DNA from: Typha latifolia
Lineage: Eukaryota; Streptophyta; Magnoliopsida; Poales; Typhaceae
Direction: 5' to 3'
DNA length: 64,000 nt
Assembly (NCBI GenBank): GCA_019914945.1
Contig: CM034100.1
Span: 14,767,096-14,831,095 of the forward strand
Positions 41,520-53,100 of the stretch are shown here, piece after piece. Under the pieces are notes generated by a model. The model was not told where the DNA came from. It saw only the letters and a list, made by a program, of their open reading frames with translations, and searched no databases. The translations under genes were made by a program, and so were the position numbers. How positions within the stretch are numbered: the first letter of the stretch is position 1; each line of letters starts with the position of its first letter.

Positions 41520-43942
41520 TCAAACTTTTGCTGCTTCTGCAGGAGCAACTGCCTTCTCTGCAACAATCTGCTCGTAGAGATCTCTTATTTTCAATCCGAC
41601 GATCGTCTGGAAGAGACCAGTACCATTGTTGCTTCCTGGGAAGTCTCCATGCTTCAGCATTTGTTGTGTCACCTCTCCATAGTATTTCGTCGAGAGGCTG
41701 CTTAGATGGCTCTCCACATAGATGAGCTCATCTAGTTTGTCAAAATGTCCATCCATCTCCAACACAGAGACCTGAGAACCAAAAAAGTGAGAGCCAAATG
41801 AGATTCCTCAACTTCAAATCTATAATTCATCAATTGGATGGAGAGATTTATTAACATGCCCACTTTTGGTTTCTATTTAGTAATCAAAAAAATTTCTTGA
41901 ACTTCTATTAGGCCATATTTCTGATTTTATGAGTCTATTTTCGTATCGAGAGTAAGAGGACTCAAGATAATCCCATTTTGGTTGCTGAGTTGATAGGAAT
42001 AGATGTTAAAACATAGGATGAAAGGAAGATAGCTTTCAGCCTTATATGTATCACCTCATTGGAGAAGTACGAGTCCGGGCCGTAAAAGAATTTGATGCCA
42101 GGGTATGAGCATGATAGTTTCCTTCCACAGGGAATCCAACTGATTGTTGATCCTTCGTCGAAAAGGTAAACTGGGTTGAAGTACTTCACCCCTTCTTTCA
42201 TGATCAGTCGGACCCGCAAAACCTTTCCTTCATTGTCACCAGGGATTAATTCGGTTGGCAAAACTTCAATCACAGCATCAGCATATTTCTTCTGTGGATC
42301 TGCCATGCGCATCAACCCCAACAATTAGAGAGATTGATCTTATAGACAAAGGCCAAAGAGGCAAGATTTAGATATAAAAAAGCCAGCATTCTAGCATTAT
42401 ACAAAGTTCTCTTTTGATACAAAAAATCTTATTGTGAATCATGTCCTTTTTATAGATTAGAAACTCAGACAGCAATTCACAATTCCCTATCTGAATAATA
42501 AGGACATCTTTAAACACAGAATTTTGTCATTTTCTTGCGAACTTTTTATGTAGTTGATTTTGCGATTTGTTCACATGTTCTATGATAAGCAAGACACAGT
42601 GATCGCCCAAAAAATTGTAAAATTAGATTTCCATATGAAACAGTACCAATATAAGCATCAAAGTCAGGTTTCCGGGCTTCAATGCTTGCTTTAATGCTTT
42701 CGAGACTATGCCCACGTTCTGCCATATCCCTCTGCAATTGACAAAATAAGATTAGAAATAGAGAAACTTATTCAAACTAGTGAAATTACATAGCTCGACA
42801 GAGTCCTGACCTGAATTTTCCATGCGAACTTGACCTCGTTGCTGATGTCCAAGTAGATGCTAAAGTCCAATAGATCCCTCACACGAGAATCATACCTGAA
42901 GTGTTCAAAAGAAAATGCTTGTAAAGTTAAAAGCCAATTCGCTTGATCCGCTTAGCAGAATTTGTTAGAACTATCAAAAGTAAATTAACTCAAATCTTTA
43001 AGCTTTTAATCACTATTCTGACGTAGTAGCATAATTCACCAGTTCAATTTTATTGACGTGATTAAGTATCTTAGCCAAGTTTCATTAATCACAGCCAACA
43101 ATGTAGTCACAAATAGGAGTGCCTTCTAAACTTCAGACCGTATCTGAAACTTATATGTAGTTAACTTTCTCAACGATCGCAACTAATATATTGAGGATAC
43201 ACTATGCCTAAATAAATTATCATTTCACAATTATTAAGTCAGCTGATAGGTGCCATATATTGATGAATAAAGCTATCAGATATTTCTTTTAACCAACATA
43301 ATCACACAAACCAAGCAAATCAAGGATGAAAAAAGAATGCGTAAATAAAAATTTTAGAACTGAACAGGAATCAGCAAAAGCTCACATTGGATGCAATCCT
43401 TCAATGACCAAGATCTTGGGTGGCTGGATGAGCTCAGGTGGGTCCAGCAATCCAGTGACATGGTTGTATATGGGCTTCTCCACAGCAATCCCTCTCTTGA
43501 GAGCCTTCACTTGCTCATACATGAGATCAAAGTTGTTAGCCCTTGGATCCAAAGCAGTCACCCCCTTCTCCTTCCTCCCAGTCCTATCCAAGGAATGGTA
43601 GTCATCCAAGCATATCACTGTGGTGGTATCACTAATCAATGTGTTTGAATCTGGATTCCCTCCCTTTGGTGGCTCTGCTGCTCCTCCAAACACGCTCGTC
43701 AACCTCCTCATGAAGGTACTCTTCCCACACCCAGAGTCCGCAGCCAAACCAATCACCACCGTCTTTGCCTCGGCCGAGCAGGAGACCGCAAAGCCGCAAC
43801 TCCCACCTCTCCTGCTGCTGCCCCTCCTGGTCGTGTAGAAGATGACATGCCTCTGGTGGGATCCCAAGTGGGTCTTTCCTGGATTGGCGATTGAGCAAGG
43901 GGAGTGGAGAGAAGGGGTGGTGTAGACTGCACAAATTGCCAT
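41520..43942 (-). CDS. PRK: Phosphoribulokinase, chloroplastic
   Basis: Calvin-cycle enzyme that phosphorylates ribulose 5-phosphate to ribulose 1,5-bisphosphate in the stroma. Five exons on the minus strand: 43386-43942, 42811-42895, 42647-42731, 42055-42299, 41520-41771; 407 residues. Residues 1 to about 54 form the transit peptide. The P-loop is GLAADSGCGKSTF (65-77). The light-regulation cysteines are C72 in the P-loop and C111 in CLDDYHSLDR, 39 apart exactly as Cys16/Cys55 of the spinach enzyme. The C-terminal pair C300/C306 (WIPCGRKLSC) matches spinach Cys244/Cys250. EGLHPM and RDMAERGHS are further family marks. These four cysteines predict thioredoxin control and assembly with GAPDH and CP12 in the dark. 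All introns are GT-AG. A TATA-like CTTATAAG lies at about 43997-44004 and a G-box further upstream. Confidence 0.97.
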
Positions 43943-43996
43943 CTTTCAAAGACCTCTCTGTGCTATGTTAGGGAAAGGCAAAAAGGCTTGGGAGTT

Positions 43997-44004
43997 CTTA
44001 TAAG
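43997..44004 (-). promoter_or_regulatory. TATA-like box of phosphoribulokinase
   Basis: CTTATAAG (self-complementary) lies 55 bp upstream of the start codon in the direction of transcription, which leaves room for a short leader. Confidence 0.5.
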
Positions 44005-44256
44005 TGTGTTGAGTTCTGTGATGCCCATTGCTTCTGAGGAAAACTTTGGGAGGGCATGAGATTAAGGATTGGCAAGTAGCAAACCAAGCTGTCCTTTTTA
44101 CATCATCATCCCCCATCTCATTCTATAGTAAAAGTACATCAAAAAGAGTAAACTTTTTAGTCGTCTTTTTGGCGTTGGTTATTCTTGTGGGCAGAGTCGC
44201 AGAGATGTAGGGAAGAATCCATGGCGGTTGCCTCATGAGTTCTAGATATGGTTACT

Positions 44257-44266
44257 GCCACGTGGC
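44257..44266. promoter_or_regulatory. Extended palindromic G-box upstream of phosphoribulokinase
   Basis: GCCACGTGGC, a perfect 10-bp palindrome around CACGTG (44259-44264), lies about 320 bp before the start codon. This is the high-affinity G-box form found in rbcS and other light-regulated Calvin-cycle promoters and bound by bZIP/PIF/HY5 factors. The role here is inferred. Confidence 0.6.
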
Positions 44267-44387
44267 AACAGAACAAAGGCTGGTTTAGGATGAGGGGATG
44301 AAGTGTGGGAGCTGGAGATAGGTTGCATGATCCAAGTGTGGGAGAACTAAAAGTTGTGGGCTTCTTCCAACTTCAAGATTATTATAA

Positions 44388-44421
<34 letters not shown>

Positions 44422-47130
44422 TTATTCTCCTTGCTATCCCAGTAGCATCCCTTGTGCTAGGAAGCTGCTGCACAAATATCTCTCTCTTTTGGAAGTTTGA
44501 CAGGTAGTCTCCAAACAAGTTTTTTGGTCTATAAACTGTGGATTGCAATCTTCATGTAGTTGCTGACTGAAGAAAAGTTGAACGAGGTGTATTAAATATA
44601 AACCAGGATGAGATGTACTTGCAATATACCACTATTGTAAGGTAACAAACAAAAAATTAACATTCCTCTCAAACAATGAATGAACTGGACACACTTTGTA
44701 GTTTACACTAGGCAAATAAAAAATGTAGTAGCTTTTTTCATAGAAAGATGAGACCCTATGGACTCAAATTATACCTCGAAAATGGGAGAAGGGATTGATT
44801 TAAACCTGCCCCATTGTTTATATAAAATGTAGGTAAATCGTAGTTTATCTACACAAGAATACAATCTAATTTGAAGATAGTACGAGTAATTTGATCATTT
44901 AATAGCTTGATGTCAATGATAATAAGGTTATTTGGTTATTTATCTCGTTAGTTTTTGATGAAAAATTTAATCGTTACAAAAGAAAGTTGTATGGCAAATT
45001 AGAGATTGCAGAAATTTGCAGGAAACATCTCTGAACAGTAGAAATTGCTATTCTGCAGTCAAGCTGAGTCATAAATAGAAGCACTAAGTATCATTGTGAA
45101 GCATTGCTAGCTCACCTTACTTACGTAAGACAAATCAAACAAACCAGAGCGCACCTAGAAAAGAGGATCCAGTGATAAGAAAACATATGCTTGAGGCTAA
45201 CATAAAGCATCTAGCCAACTTTACAATGGAGCCACAACTCAACAAGCTTCAGACTGTGGTCAGTGAAACCAAGGCACAGGCCAATAGCTTTGTCAAACCA
45301 TTATGTCATCAACTTTAGAAAACCTCCCATGAGGATCTTGTGATTGACTTGTACTCTACTAGTCATACAATAGAATAATAAGATACCTTTGTCTCTTCAA
45401 ATCAGGTGCTGCATACTGTTAGTTTTTTTTTTCTCGGAGAAAAGATTTTAGGCACAAAATAAGTTGCCTTCCAGTACGCTGTAAACTGAAGCTGTCAATA
45501 TTTATCCTTTATTCATGAACAGAACGAAATATGTTCTATTAAAACTGTAGTAGAAGGGTATGACCGGCAGCAACCTATTGAGATTATGCTCCGTAGAGTG
45601 AAAGACCTATAAAACACCTGCCGTACTATTTTACCTATAGAAAAATATGACAAGTAAAAACTTTTATACATGTCAAATGTATAGGTTTTGACATATAAAT
45701 ATTTACAAGCCATATTGCTTTAATAGCTACCCTTGTTAGAGTAGGATACAATATAATGCAACTCTCAGAATAAGATAACTACTAATGTGCTATACAAAGT
45801 AATTTTGCTAAGAGTCTCTCTACATCCTTATGATTTTTTATACAACCTAGTTAAGTGAGTAAAACCATTTAAATAAATAAATATGCAATAGAAAACATAT
45901 CAAAATTATGCAAATAATCACAATTGAAAATTAAGCTTTAACACACAAATTTAATCTGTCTACCATAATCAAAACCGCATCATATCAAATGCAAACGATA
46001 TACTTAATATCTCAAAAATATATATCAATTGTAATAACAACTCAGGAAACCATGGTTAGTATCACCTACTGATAGGCTCATTCCATTTTAACTTCGGGAT
46101 ACAAGAGTTTCAATGTATTCGCCCCACTGATTGAGTCACCCCTATTAACCCCTAGAATATCAAGATTCGTCCCATTTATACTCCGTAATACCATAATTTT
46201 TAGATTTCTATTTTTATAATCATATGTTAGTATTCATCTACAAACCAACCAATATAAAGTATGATTCCTGTCAAATGACTCAAATGATAGCTTTCAAGCC
46301 CATCATCTAGCATATAATTTTATAAAGCCTTCAAATATAGTTTTATAATCTAACATAAGTTTCATCCTAAAAAATGACCAATTGACATTAGACACCAATA
46401 GAGATCTATAAGTGTCACCATATTCCACCAGCATAACGGTAATTTTTCCTCCTCAAAACCGAGTAAATATCATTAGAGATCATGTTATTTGGTATAGGGA
46501 TGTCACGGAATATACTTAGTTACAAGCTTTGTCTTTCAGCACTCAAGTAATCAGGAATTCCATAGATAACCTGAATTTATTTCTATAATCACTAGAGGAA
46601 TACCTTGTCCTTGCTTGGAAGCAGTGCATTTACTTAATATATTGGAGTTCAAGAGTTATCATGTAAGACCTTCAACCACTTCTCTCAATTAACTTGCACA
46701 GAGCTTATGCACATAATATCAAATCTAAGCTGCATTTGTCTACTTCTTGATTTGAACCTAAAGAATTTTCTTTTTATATCAACATCTTTATTCTGACATA
46801 TATTGTGAGTCAACAGTTCCTTGTACAATATTCTTTTTCCTCTTCATTTCTGTAAGTTCACCTGTTCTGCATCTTCTCTTTCTTGAAAGGAAAAAATGTT
46901 GGGTTGCGCTTCTTCATCGCCTTTCAGATGTGCATCACCAATGATGCCAATATTGAAGAATCATGAGAAAATTCAGCTTCTATCATTTCATGGCCTTGCA
47001 ACACTATATAAGTTTGGAAACATAATCTATGGTGTTTCAATCCAAAAAATTCAGACCCCACAGACAGTATCCAAATATTCTCTTTCCGAACCAAAATATT
47101 ATATTTCCAAGTATCAAACGTGGCTGCTCA
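44267..47130. other. Spacer upstream of phosphoribulokinase and downstream of the E+ PPR gene
   Basis: No gene seen. It contains an ATT microsatellite (about 44380-44419) and AT-rich DNA. From about 45830 to 46640 the text (ACTGATTGAGTCACCCC, AACCCCTAGAATATC and so on) resembles a non-coding LTR-retrotransposon fragment, but no termini or protein remnants were found. The last few hundred bases before 47131 should be the PPR 3' UTR. Confidence 0.4.
44380..44419. repeat. (ATT)n microsatellite
   Basis: About ten uninterrupted ATT units after a short imperfect lead, about 440-480 bp upstream of the phosphoribulokinase start. Confidence 0.85.
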
Positions 47131-49236
47131 TTATATGATTATGCTTGTTGTCGGTGTTGGGCGGGATTTATCCACCTCCATGTGCATCGCAATGTCCTGT
47201 AGACATTCATATATCAACTCAGTCTGAGGATGTGAGTCATCTTCAACAAAGAAGTGGTGGATCTTTTTGTCTATTTCAATCCAGCTACAACCCGGATTCT
47301 TCTTCAATCCTCTCTCTCGTATCATTGCTCGTACCTTGCGAACATTGTCCCATCTCCCAGCAGAAGCATATAAGTTTGCCAGTATTACATATGTAGAGTG
47401 ATCATCTGGATCCATTCGAATGAGCAACCTGGCGATTTCCTCTCCCACTTCCAGGTTCTTACACAAACTGCAAGCTGCCAGCAGTGAACCCAATAACCCA
47501 GCATCCAGTTTGTTACCAGGTATGTTTCTAAAGATGTTGTAAGCCTCTTGCAATTTTCCTGATCGTCCAAGAAGGTCTATGAGGCAGGAATAATGTTCTA
47601 TACCAGGTTTAATTCCATATTCAGATGACATTTGGTTGAATAAATAATGCCCTTCGTTAACCAATCCTACATGGCTACAAGCAGAGATTACTGCAAGAAA
47701 TGTGACACGATCTGGTTTCACACCTGACTGCTGCAATTTGTGGAAAAGCTCCAATGCTTCAGAGGCCTGACCGTGGGAGCCATAAGCCATGATCATGGAA
47801 GTCCACGATATAACATCCTTGACTGCTAACCTGTCAAAAATGTCTCTGGCCTCTGCTACCGCACCACATTTAGCATACATGTCAAAAAGCGCACACATGA
47901 CAATCTCATTAGATTCCAAGCCATTTTCACTTATTTGCTTGTGAATCTCTCTGCCTTGCTCTAGAGCTGTCAACTGAGCACAAGAAGATAAGCTGCAGGT
48001 ATATGTAATAGCATCTGGCCTCACCCCATGAGTTCTCATATCATGGAAAACATCGAGAGCTCTAGAATAATTGCCCACTGTCACATACCCAGAAATCATC
48101 ACATTCCATGAAACTACCCTTCCCTTAGGCATTGTCATAAAGACATTTTCCGCATATCTAATGTTCCCACCTTTAAAATAAATATCAATTAGCGAGCTGG
48201 AGATAAATATATCAACCTTAATACTGTGTCTTAGTACATATCCATGTATGAATTTTCCATGCTGTAGATCAGATATTCTAGCGCAAGCCACCAACAAGTT
48301 GCATATAGTTGTGGAAGTGGCACCGATTCCTTCTGCATTCATCCTCGAGAAAAGCTTCAAAGATGCATCGCTATCACCTTTCAAAGAATACCCACCAATC
48401 ATTGAGTTCCAAGAAACAACACTCTTTGCTTTGGTCTGTTCAAAGACCTCTCTAGCACTCTCCAAGCACCCACATTTTCCATACATGTCCACAATAGCAG
48501 AGCTAACAAATGAATCCAACTCAGACCCAGTTCGGATTAACTCCTCATGTATCCTCTTTCCCATCGCCAAGTCCCCAACCCGAGCACAAGCAGAGAACAC
48601 AGTTGTGAACGTCACTGAATCCGGCTTAAACCCACAACCTTTCATTGTATTAAACAATTCCAGAACTTTCAAAGCCTGCCCAGTTTGGTAATAACAAGAA
48701 ATAACAGTGTTCCACGACGGAACATCCTTTTCAGGCATTTCATCAAACACTCTAACCGCAGGATCCAAGCAATCACATTTCGCATACATGGTGACCAAAG
48801 CGCTCGAGACAACGACATCCGACACAAACCCAGATTTCACCAGATGGGTATGAATCATCTCCCCTTCCCTGACGCTACCTAACAACCCGCATGCCTTGAG
48901 AACACTTGGGTATGTGTAGTCATCCGGTTTGGGGTGGCGGGAGAGCACGAGCTTGCCGAAGAGAAGAAGGGCATCTTGGTACATCTGGTTCTTTGCGTAT
49001 GCAGCGAGGAGGCCATTCCACAAGGAGATATCAGACGGGTTTGGGAGGGACTCGAAGACGAGGCGAGCGGAGTCGAAGGAGCCGAAGGAGATGTAGAAGT
49101 TGATGAGGCATTTGGAGAGGTGGGTGTCGGTGACGAAGCCTAAAGAGATAGACTTGGAGTGGAGAAGCTTCCCTCGAGCTAAGGATTTCGTGGCAATGCA
49201 AGCTCTTAGAAGAGCTGCGACCTTTCGAACGTCCAT
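47131..49236 (-). CDS. Pentatricopeptide repeat protein, PLS subfamily, E+ class
   Basis: RNA-binding helical-repeat protein; members act in plastids or mitochondria, mostly in C-to-U editing as specificity factors. One uninterrupted exon of 701 residues. Tandem P, L and S repeats run from about residue 30 to 560, shown by recurring blocks such as LVTMYAKCDCLDPAVRVFDE, VSWNSMIGGYS and KPDRVTFLAVISACSHVGLV. They are followed by the E motif (about 570-640, ending PGCSWIEIDKKIHHF) and an E2/E+ segment with DDSHPQTELIYECL. It stops without a DYW domain, so it would have to recruit a deaminase in trans. The arrangement resembles Arabidopsis At5g27110. No clear transit peptide is visible, as the repeats start almost at once. 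It is divergent from the RPN9 gene with an 865-bp shared upstream region. Confidence 0.93.
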   Translation of the reverse strand: MDVRKVAALLRACIATKSLARGKLLHSKSISLGFVTDTHLSKCLINFYISFGSFDSARLVFESLPNPSDISLWNGLLAAYAKNQMYQDALLLFGKLVLSRHPKPDDYTYPSVLKACGLLGSVREGEMIHTHLVKSGFVSDVVVSSALVTMYAKCDCLDPAVRVFDEMPEKDVPSWNTVISCYYQTGQALKVLELFNTMKGCGFKPDSVTFTTVFSACARVGDLAMGKRIHEELIRTGSELDSFVSSAIVDMYGKCGCLESAREVFEQTKAKSVVSWNSMIGGYSLKGDSDASLKLFSRMNAEGIGATSTTICNLLVACARISDLQHGKFIHGYVLRHSIKVDIFISSSLIDIYFKGGNIRYAENVFMTMPKGRVVSWNVMISGYVTVGNYSRALDVFHDMRTHGVRPDAITYTCSLSSCAQLTALEQGREIHKQISENGLESNEIVMCALFDMYAKCGAVAEARDIFDRLAVKDVISWTSMIMAYGSHGQASEALELFHKLQQSGVKPDRVTFLAVISACSHVGLVNEGHYLFNQMSSEYGIKPGIEHYSCLIDLLGRSGKLQEAYNIFRNIPGNKLDAGLLGSLLAACSLCKNLEVGEEIARLLIRMDPDDHSTYVILANLYASAGRWDNVRKVRAMIRERGLKKNPGCSWIEIDKKIHHFFVEDDSHPQTELIYECLQDIAMHMEVDKSRPTPTTSIII

Positions 49237-50101
49237 TAGAGTCGATCATATTTCGCCGCCATTGCAGCAACAATAGGCTTTTTTGCATTTAAACCCTTTA
49301 AACCTCGTAAATTGCTTAGATTAACTACAAAAATAAACATATATGGTTTTTTTTTCTATTAAATTTTTTTAACTCATATTTATGAAAAAGTATATAATAT
49401 ATACATGTAGAAAAATCTCAAAGGCAACTCATATGATGTTCTAGCATTCACTAACAAAAAGCAAAGAAAGCACCATTAAAATAAATCATCCTAAAAGTAA
49501 CTAAGCACTATACATATATATATATTTTAAACTTAACTACTTAACCCATTACAATAGTTAGTCAACTTTTAATAGGGATATAAAAAGATTTAATCATCCG
49601 CACACAAATACAATATAATTTGATAGTAGTAAGGATAATTTCGTAATTTACTTGATCATTTGTAATGCTAGTTTGGATGAAAATTTTAATAGATGGAATG
49701 GTGCTTAGAGTATACGAGTGTTAAGTTTAAATCGGATGTAAAATATAATTTATACTATATAAAATTGTACGTGAGATACTGTGGATTGATCCAAGTTTAG
49801 TATCTAATCACAGTTCTTTTCTTGTACACTTTTCTACTTCCAGTTGGTTGGAATTTCCTGTTTGGTGTTTCAAGTCTTGTATCTAAATTTACGCTGGAAG
49901 TCGTTTGATCTCCAGCTGGCTTTAAGAAGGAGCCGGCGCTGGGCGGCGCACCCAATGTATCCTAACGCCGATCTCTGAGCCCAACGAGACGAGAGCACGA
50001 AATCTAAAGCGGTGGAGGTCGAGCTAGGGTTTCGGTCTCATCTATCTCTTCTCCTTCTCCTTCTCTTCCGTAGATCTGATCGATCGATCTCGATCTCGGA
50101 G
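49237..50101. promoter_or_regulatory. Shared upstream region of divergent PPR and RPN9 genes
   Basis: 865 bp between two start codons pointing away from each other. The left half is AT-rich and contains the repeat word TTTTTTCTATTAAATTTTTT (about 49349-49369) that also occurs near 34914. The right end, about 49915-50101, is GC-richer and holds the RPN9 leader with GCGGTGGAGGTCGAGCTAGG. No clear TATA box. Confidence 0.45.
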
Positions 50102-53100
50102 ATGGCGGCTCTCCAGTTTCTGGAATCGCAGCGGGAGTCGCGACCGGAGCTCGCGGATTGGTACAATGCCCTTGGCGATCTCTACCAGAGGAAGCTGTGG
50201 CACCAGCTAACCCTTAAGCTCGACCAGTTCGTCGCCCTCGCCGTCGTTCAGGTCTCTTGTCCTTTTCGCCTTTCTTTATTTCGGCTTTTGGCCTAACTTC
50301 GATTGGTGAGAGAGATCTTAGTGTAGGGAAGTAAAGATTGTAGCTCTGAATGCTGTCCGTTCATATTTCGTTATAAGTAGGAGAGAATTACTCCATTTAG
50401 TCCTTCCTTCCCCGATTCAGGGCGCCATTGGAAACACGATACATAGGAAAGGAAAGGAAAGGAAAGGAAAGGAGGACTTATAGTATGAAACTACTGCTAT
50501 TTACGAGTTGAAGAACAAATGGAACGTTTGATATATAAATAGATGTAAAAGGAAAATATGGGAGAATTGGGACATGAAATTGAAGTTACTATGGATGTGG
50601 GGACATCTCAGTTCTTTGAGCGGTTTATCTAACTCCTTTGGATGTGGCCAGTGGCCTTCGCCTGGTTTTCTTTGTTTATCCATATAAGGATAGTACTTTG
50701 TTGTTATAGGTTTTCAGACTAGCTATGTCAATTCAAGTAATATTTCGCTTATTTTGAGGATGTTACAAGTTTAACTTCTTGCTTTTTTATAACATTATGG
50801 GGCTATATTTGCTAGAAATTTTATACTGTTTATAGGATTGTTATATCTGGTATCCTGCTACCTGTATCATGGCTTTAGTCTGATATTATACATGAAATAA
50901 TTTAATCAAAGTTTAGATTGTGCAAAGTTGGTTGTCGGAGGTTCTGATCTAGGAAAGCTTGGAATAAAACAGATCTCTCAGGTTCCTGCCGAAAGTTCTA
51001 TGAAAATGTTCAAGAAGGATGCGAATTCAGTAAATGAGGTTCCTGGGGTTTGAAGGATATTGGGTCATAAAAGGGAGGTGATAAATATGGAGATGAACTG
51101 TCACTGATGTAAGAATGAGGAAGGTACATTGGAAGACAGAAACAAGAGAAGGGATAGAAGCAAGTAAAGGGAAAGGGTAGCTGAAGAGAGGGATTGAATG
51201 GAGACGACTTTTTTCAGTTTCTTTTCTAACTTGGAAGGTTTGTTTCAAAATCAACTTTTGTTATAGGAGACTTCCTTCTGAACACCGAGGCAGTCCCATT
51301 AGAATGCCTAGACAATCCGCTGCCTAGCATCTAGTACCTCTATATATAATGGGTTGTGATACAAGATGTTGTAATACACTAGAACTATGCGACATGCTTC
51401 ATAAGTTAATCAGAAACTACCTTAATATTACAAGAGTTTGCAATCAACTTACATGCTGTCGGATTTATTCCTTTGATCTTCTTCAAAAGTTGAATAGGTG
51501 TATCCTTTACTTTTTGTGGTAGTTAGTGCACTTCTGGAAATGATCCAATCTAGGATATCAAGTTATTCAAAACTTTTTTAAGCTTTCTGCTATGTTAGAT
51601 TGAGATAGTTGCAGATTCTTTTAATAGTAGAAGTAATTTGATTCTTTCATTGTAATTTTGCCTCTCTTCCTTGGCTCTTTCTTTCTTTCTTGTTAACTAT
51701 GTTTCAAATGTGCCTGATCTAACTAATATTCTTTCTTTTCAGGCGGGCGATGCTCTCATACAGCTATATAATAACTTCATCTCTGACTTTGAGACAAAGA
51801 TCAATCTTCTGAAACTTGCTCATTTCACAGTAGTAGTTTCACGACAATATTCAGAAAAAGATGTTGCAATTAGCTATCTTGAGGGGGTAATTGCGAAGCT
51901 GCGTGACACTCAGGATATGCGAATTGAGGAACCTATTCTATATGTGAAGATGCAAATAGCAACACTGAATCTTGAAAAGATAAATCAAAAGGAGTGCAAG
52001 AAATTTTTGGATGAGGGAAAAAGTACTTTAGATAGCATGACTGATGTTGATCCTTCTGTTCATGCTAGCTATTACTGGGTATCTTCACAGTATCATAAAT
52101 CACGTCAAGAATTTGCCGAGTTTTACAAGAGTGCTCTTCTTTATTTGGCATATACAACCGTTGACTCACTTTCAGAATCATTCAAGCTGGTATGGTTGCT
52201 ATTTGTGCTGCAATTTTATCTTCGAAAAGAAGAAATGGATAATTTTAATGCATTCTTCATTGCAATGTTGATTGCAAACTCTTACTAGTATTTCAGATGT
52301 TGTTCATGTCCTGTTGCAAGTTCTGTATTAATTGCTCGGATATTTATACTATTTACTTCTGATGACTTAGCCTGTTTTCCCTTCTTTTTTATAATAATGC
52401 TTGATCATTGCTTTTGATTCCTGATTTCACTAATTCCTAGCTGATATTCTCTTGTTCTAGGACTTGGCATTTGACCTTTCCCTTGCGGCTTTGTTGGGTG
52501 ACAACATTTATAACTTTGGGGAATTATTAGCCCATCCTATTGTAAGTGAAAGTTATCCAGAAAAACTTTCTTTTTTTTTTCCTTTCGATTTAATATGTAG
52601 CCTTTTGTGCTTATATTTCTATGGGTACCTTTATCAGTTGACAGGGCTAGCTGACATTTGATTATATCAGGACAAGTACCATGAATCTTGTTACGACACT
52701 TCATCTTAGTATTTTTTTATTTCTTCATGGGAAAATAATTAATTTACTACTGTGTTGCCTCATCCACCGTTCTGAGAAAATGTTTACTAGTAGGAAATCC
52801 TTTATCACGTCTCTTTCTCATATCTCTTTTTTATTGGACATATTTGTTTATTCCCATGCTGGGCATTTTCTGGAAGTGTCTCCTGCATAGACTGTGAGGG
52901 CTTTTATCTAGTTCTATTCTTTACCTACTTTTTCTATGAAGAATATTTGACATGCATTACACTATAGGAGTATCAGGGGGTTTGCTAAACCAAAGTCTGA
53001 TCTGTGGTGAGGACATTTTGTCATCTTGGAGTTGGCCCAAGTACCAGAGAGCATTTCTGTAGTGTTGTCAAGTGTTTTAAGGAAGCTATAATTTTGACCA

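Noticed and set aside
43382..43949. Alternative frames over the first phosphoribulokinase exon on both strands
   Set aside because: They are shadows of a GC-rich coding exon; the P-loop frame is clearly the real one.
47145..49288. Plus-strand open frames opposite the E+ PPR gene
   Set aside because: Antisense shadows of the repeat-coding exon.
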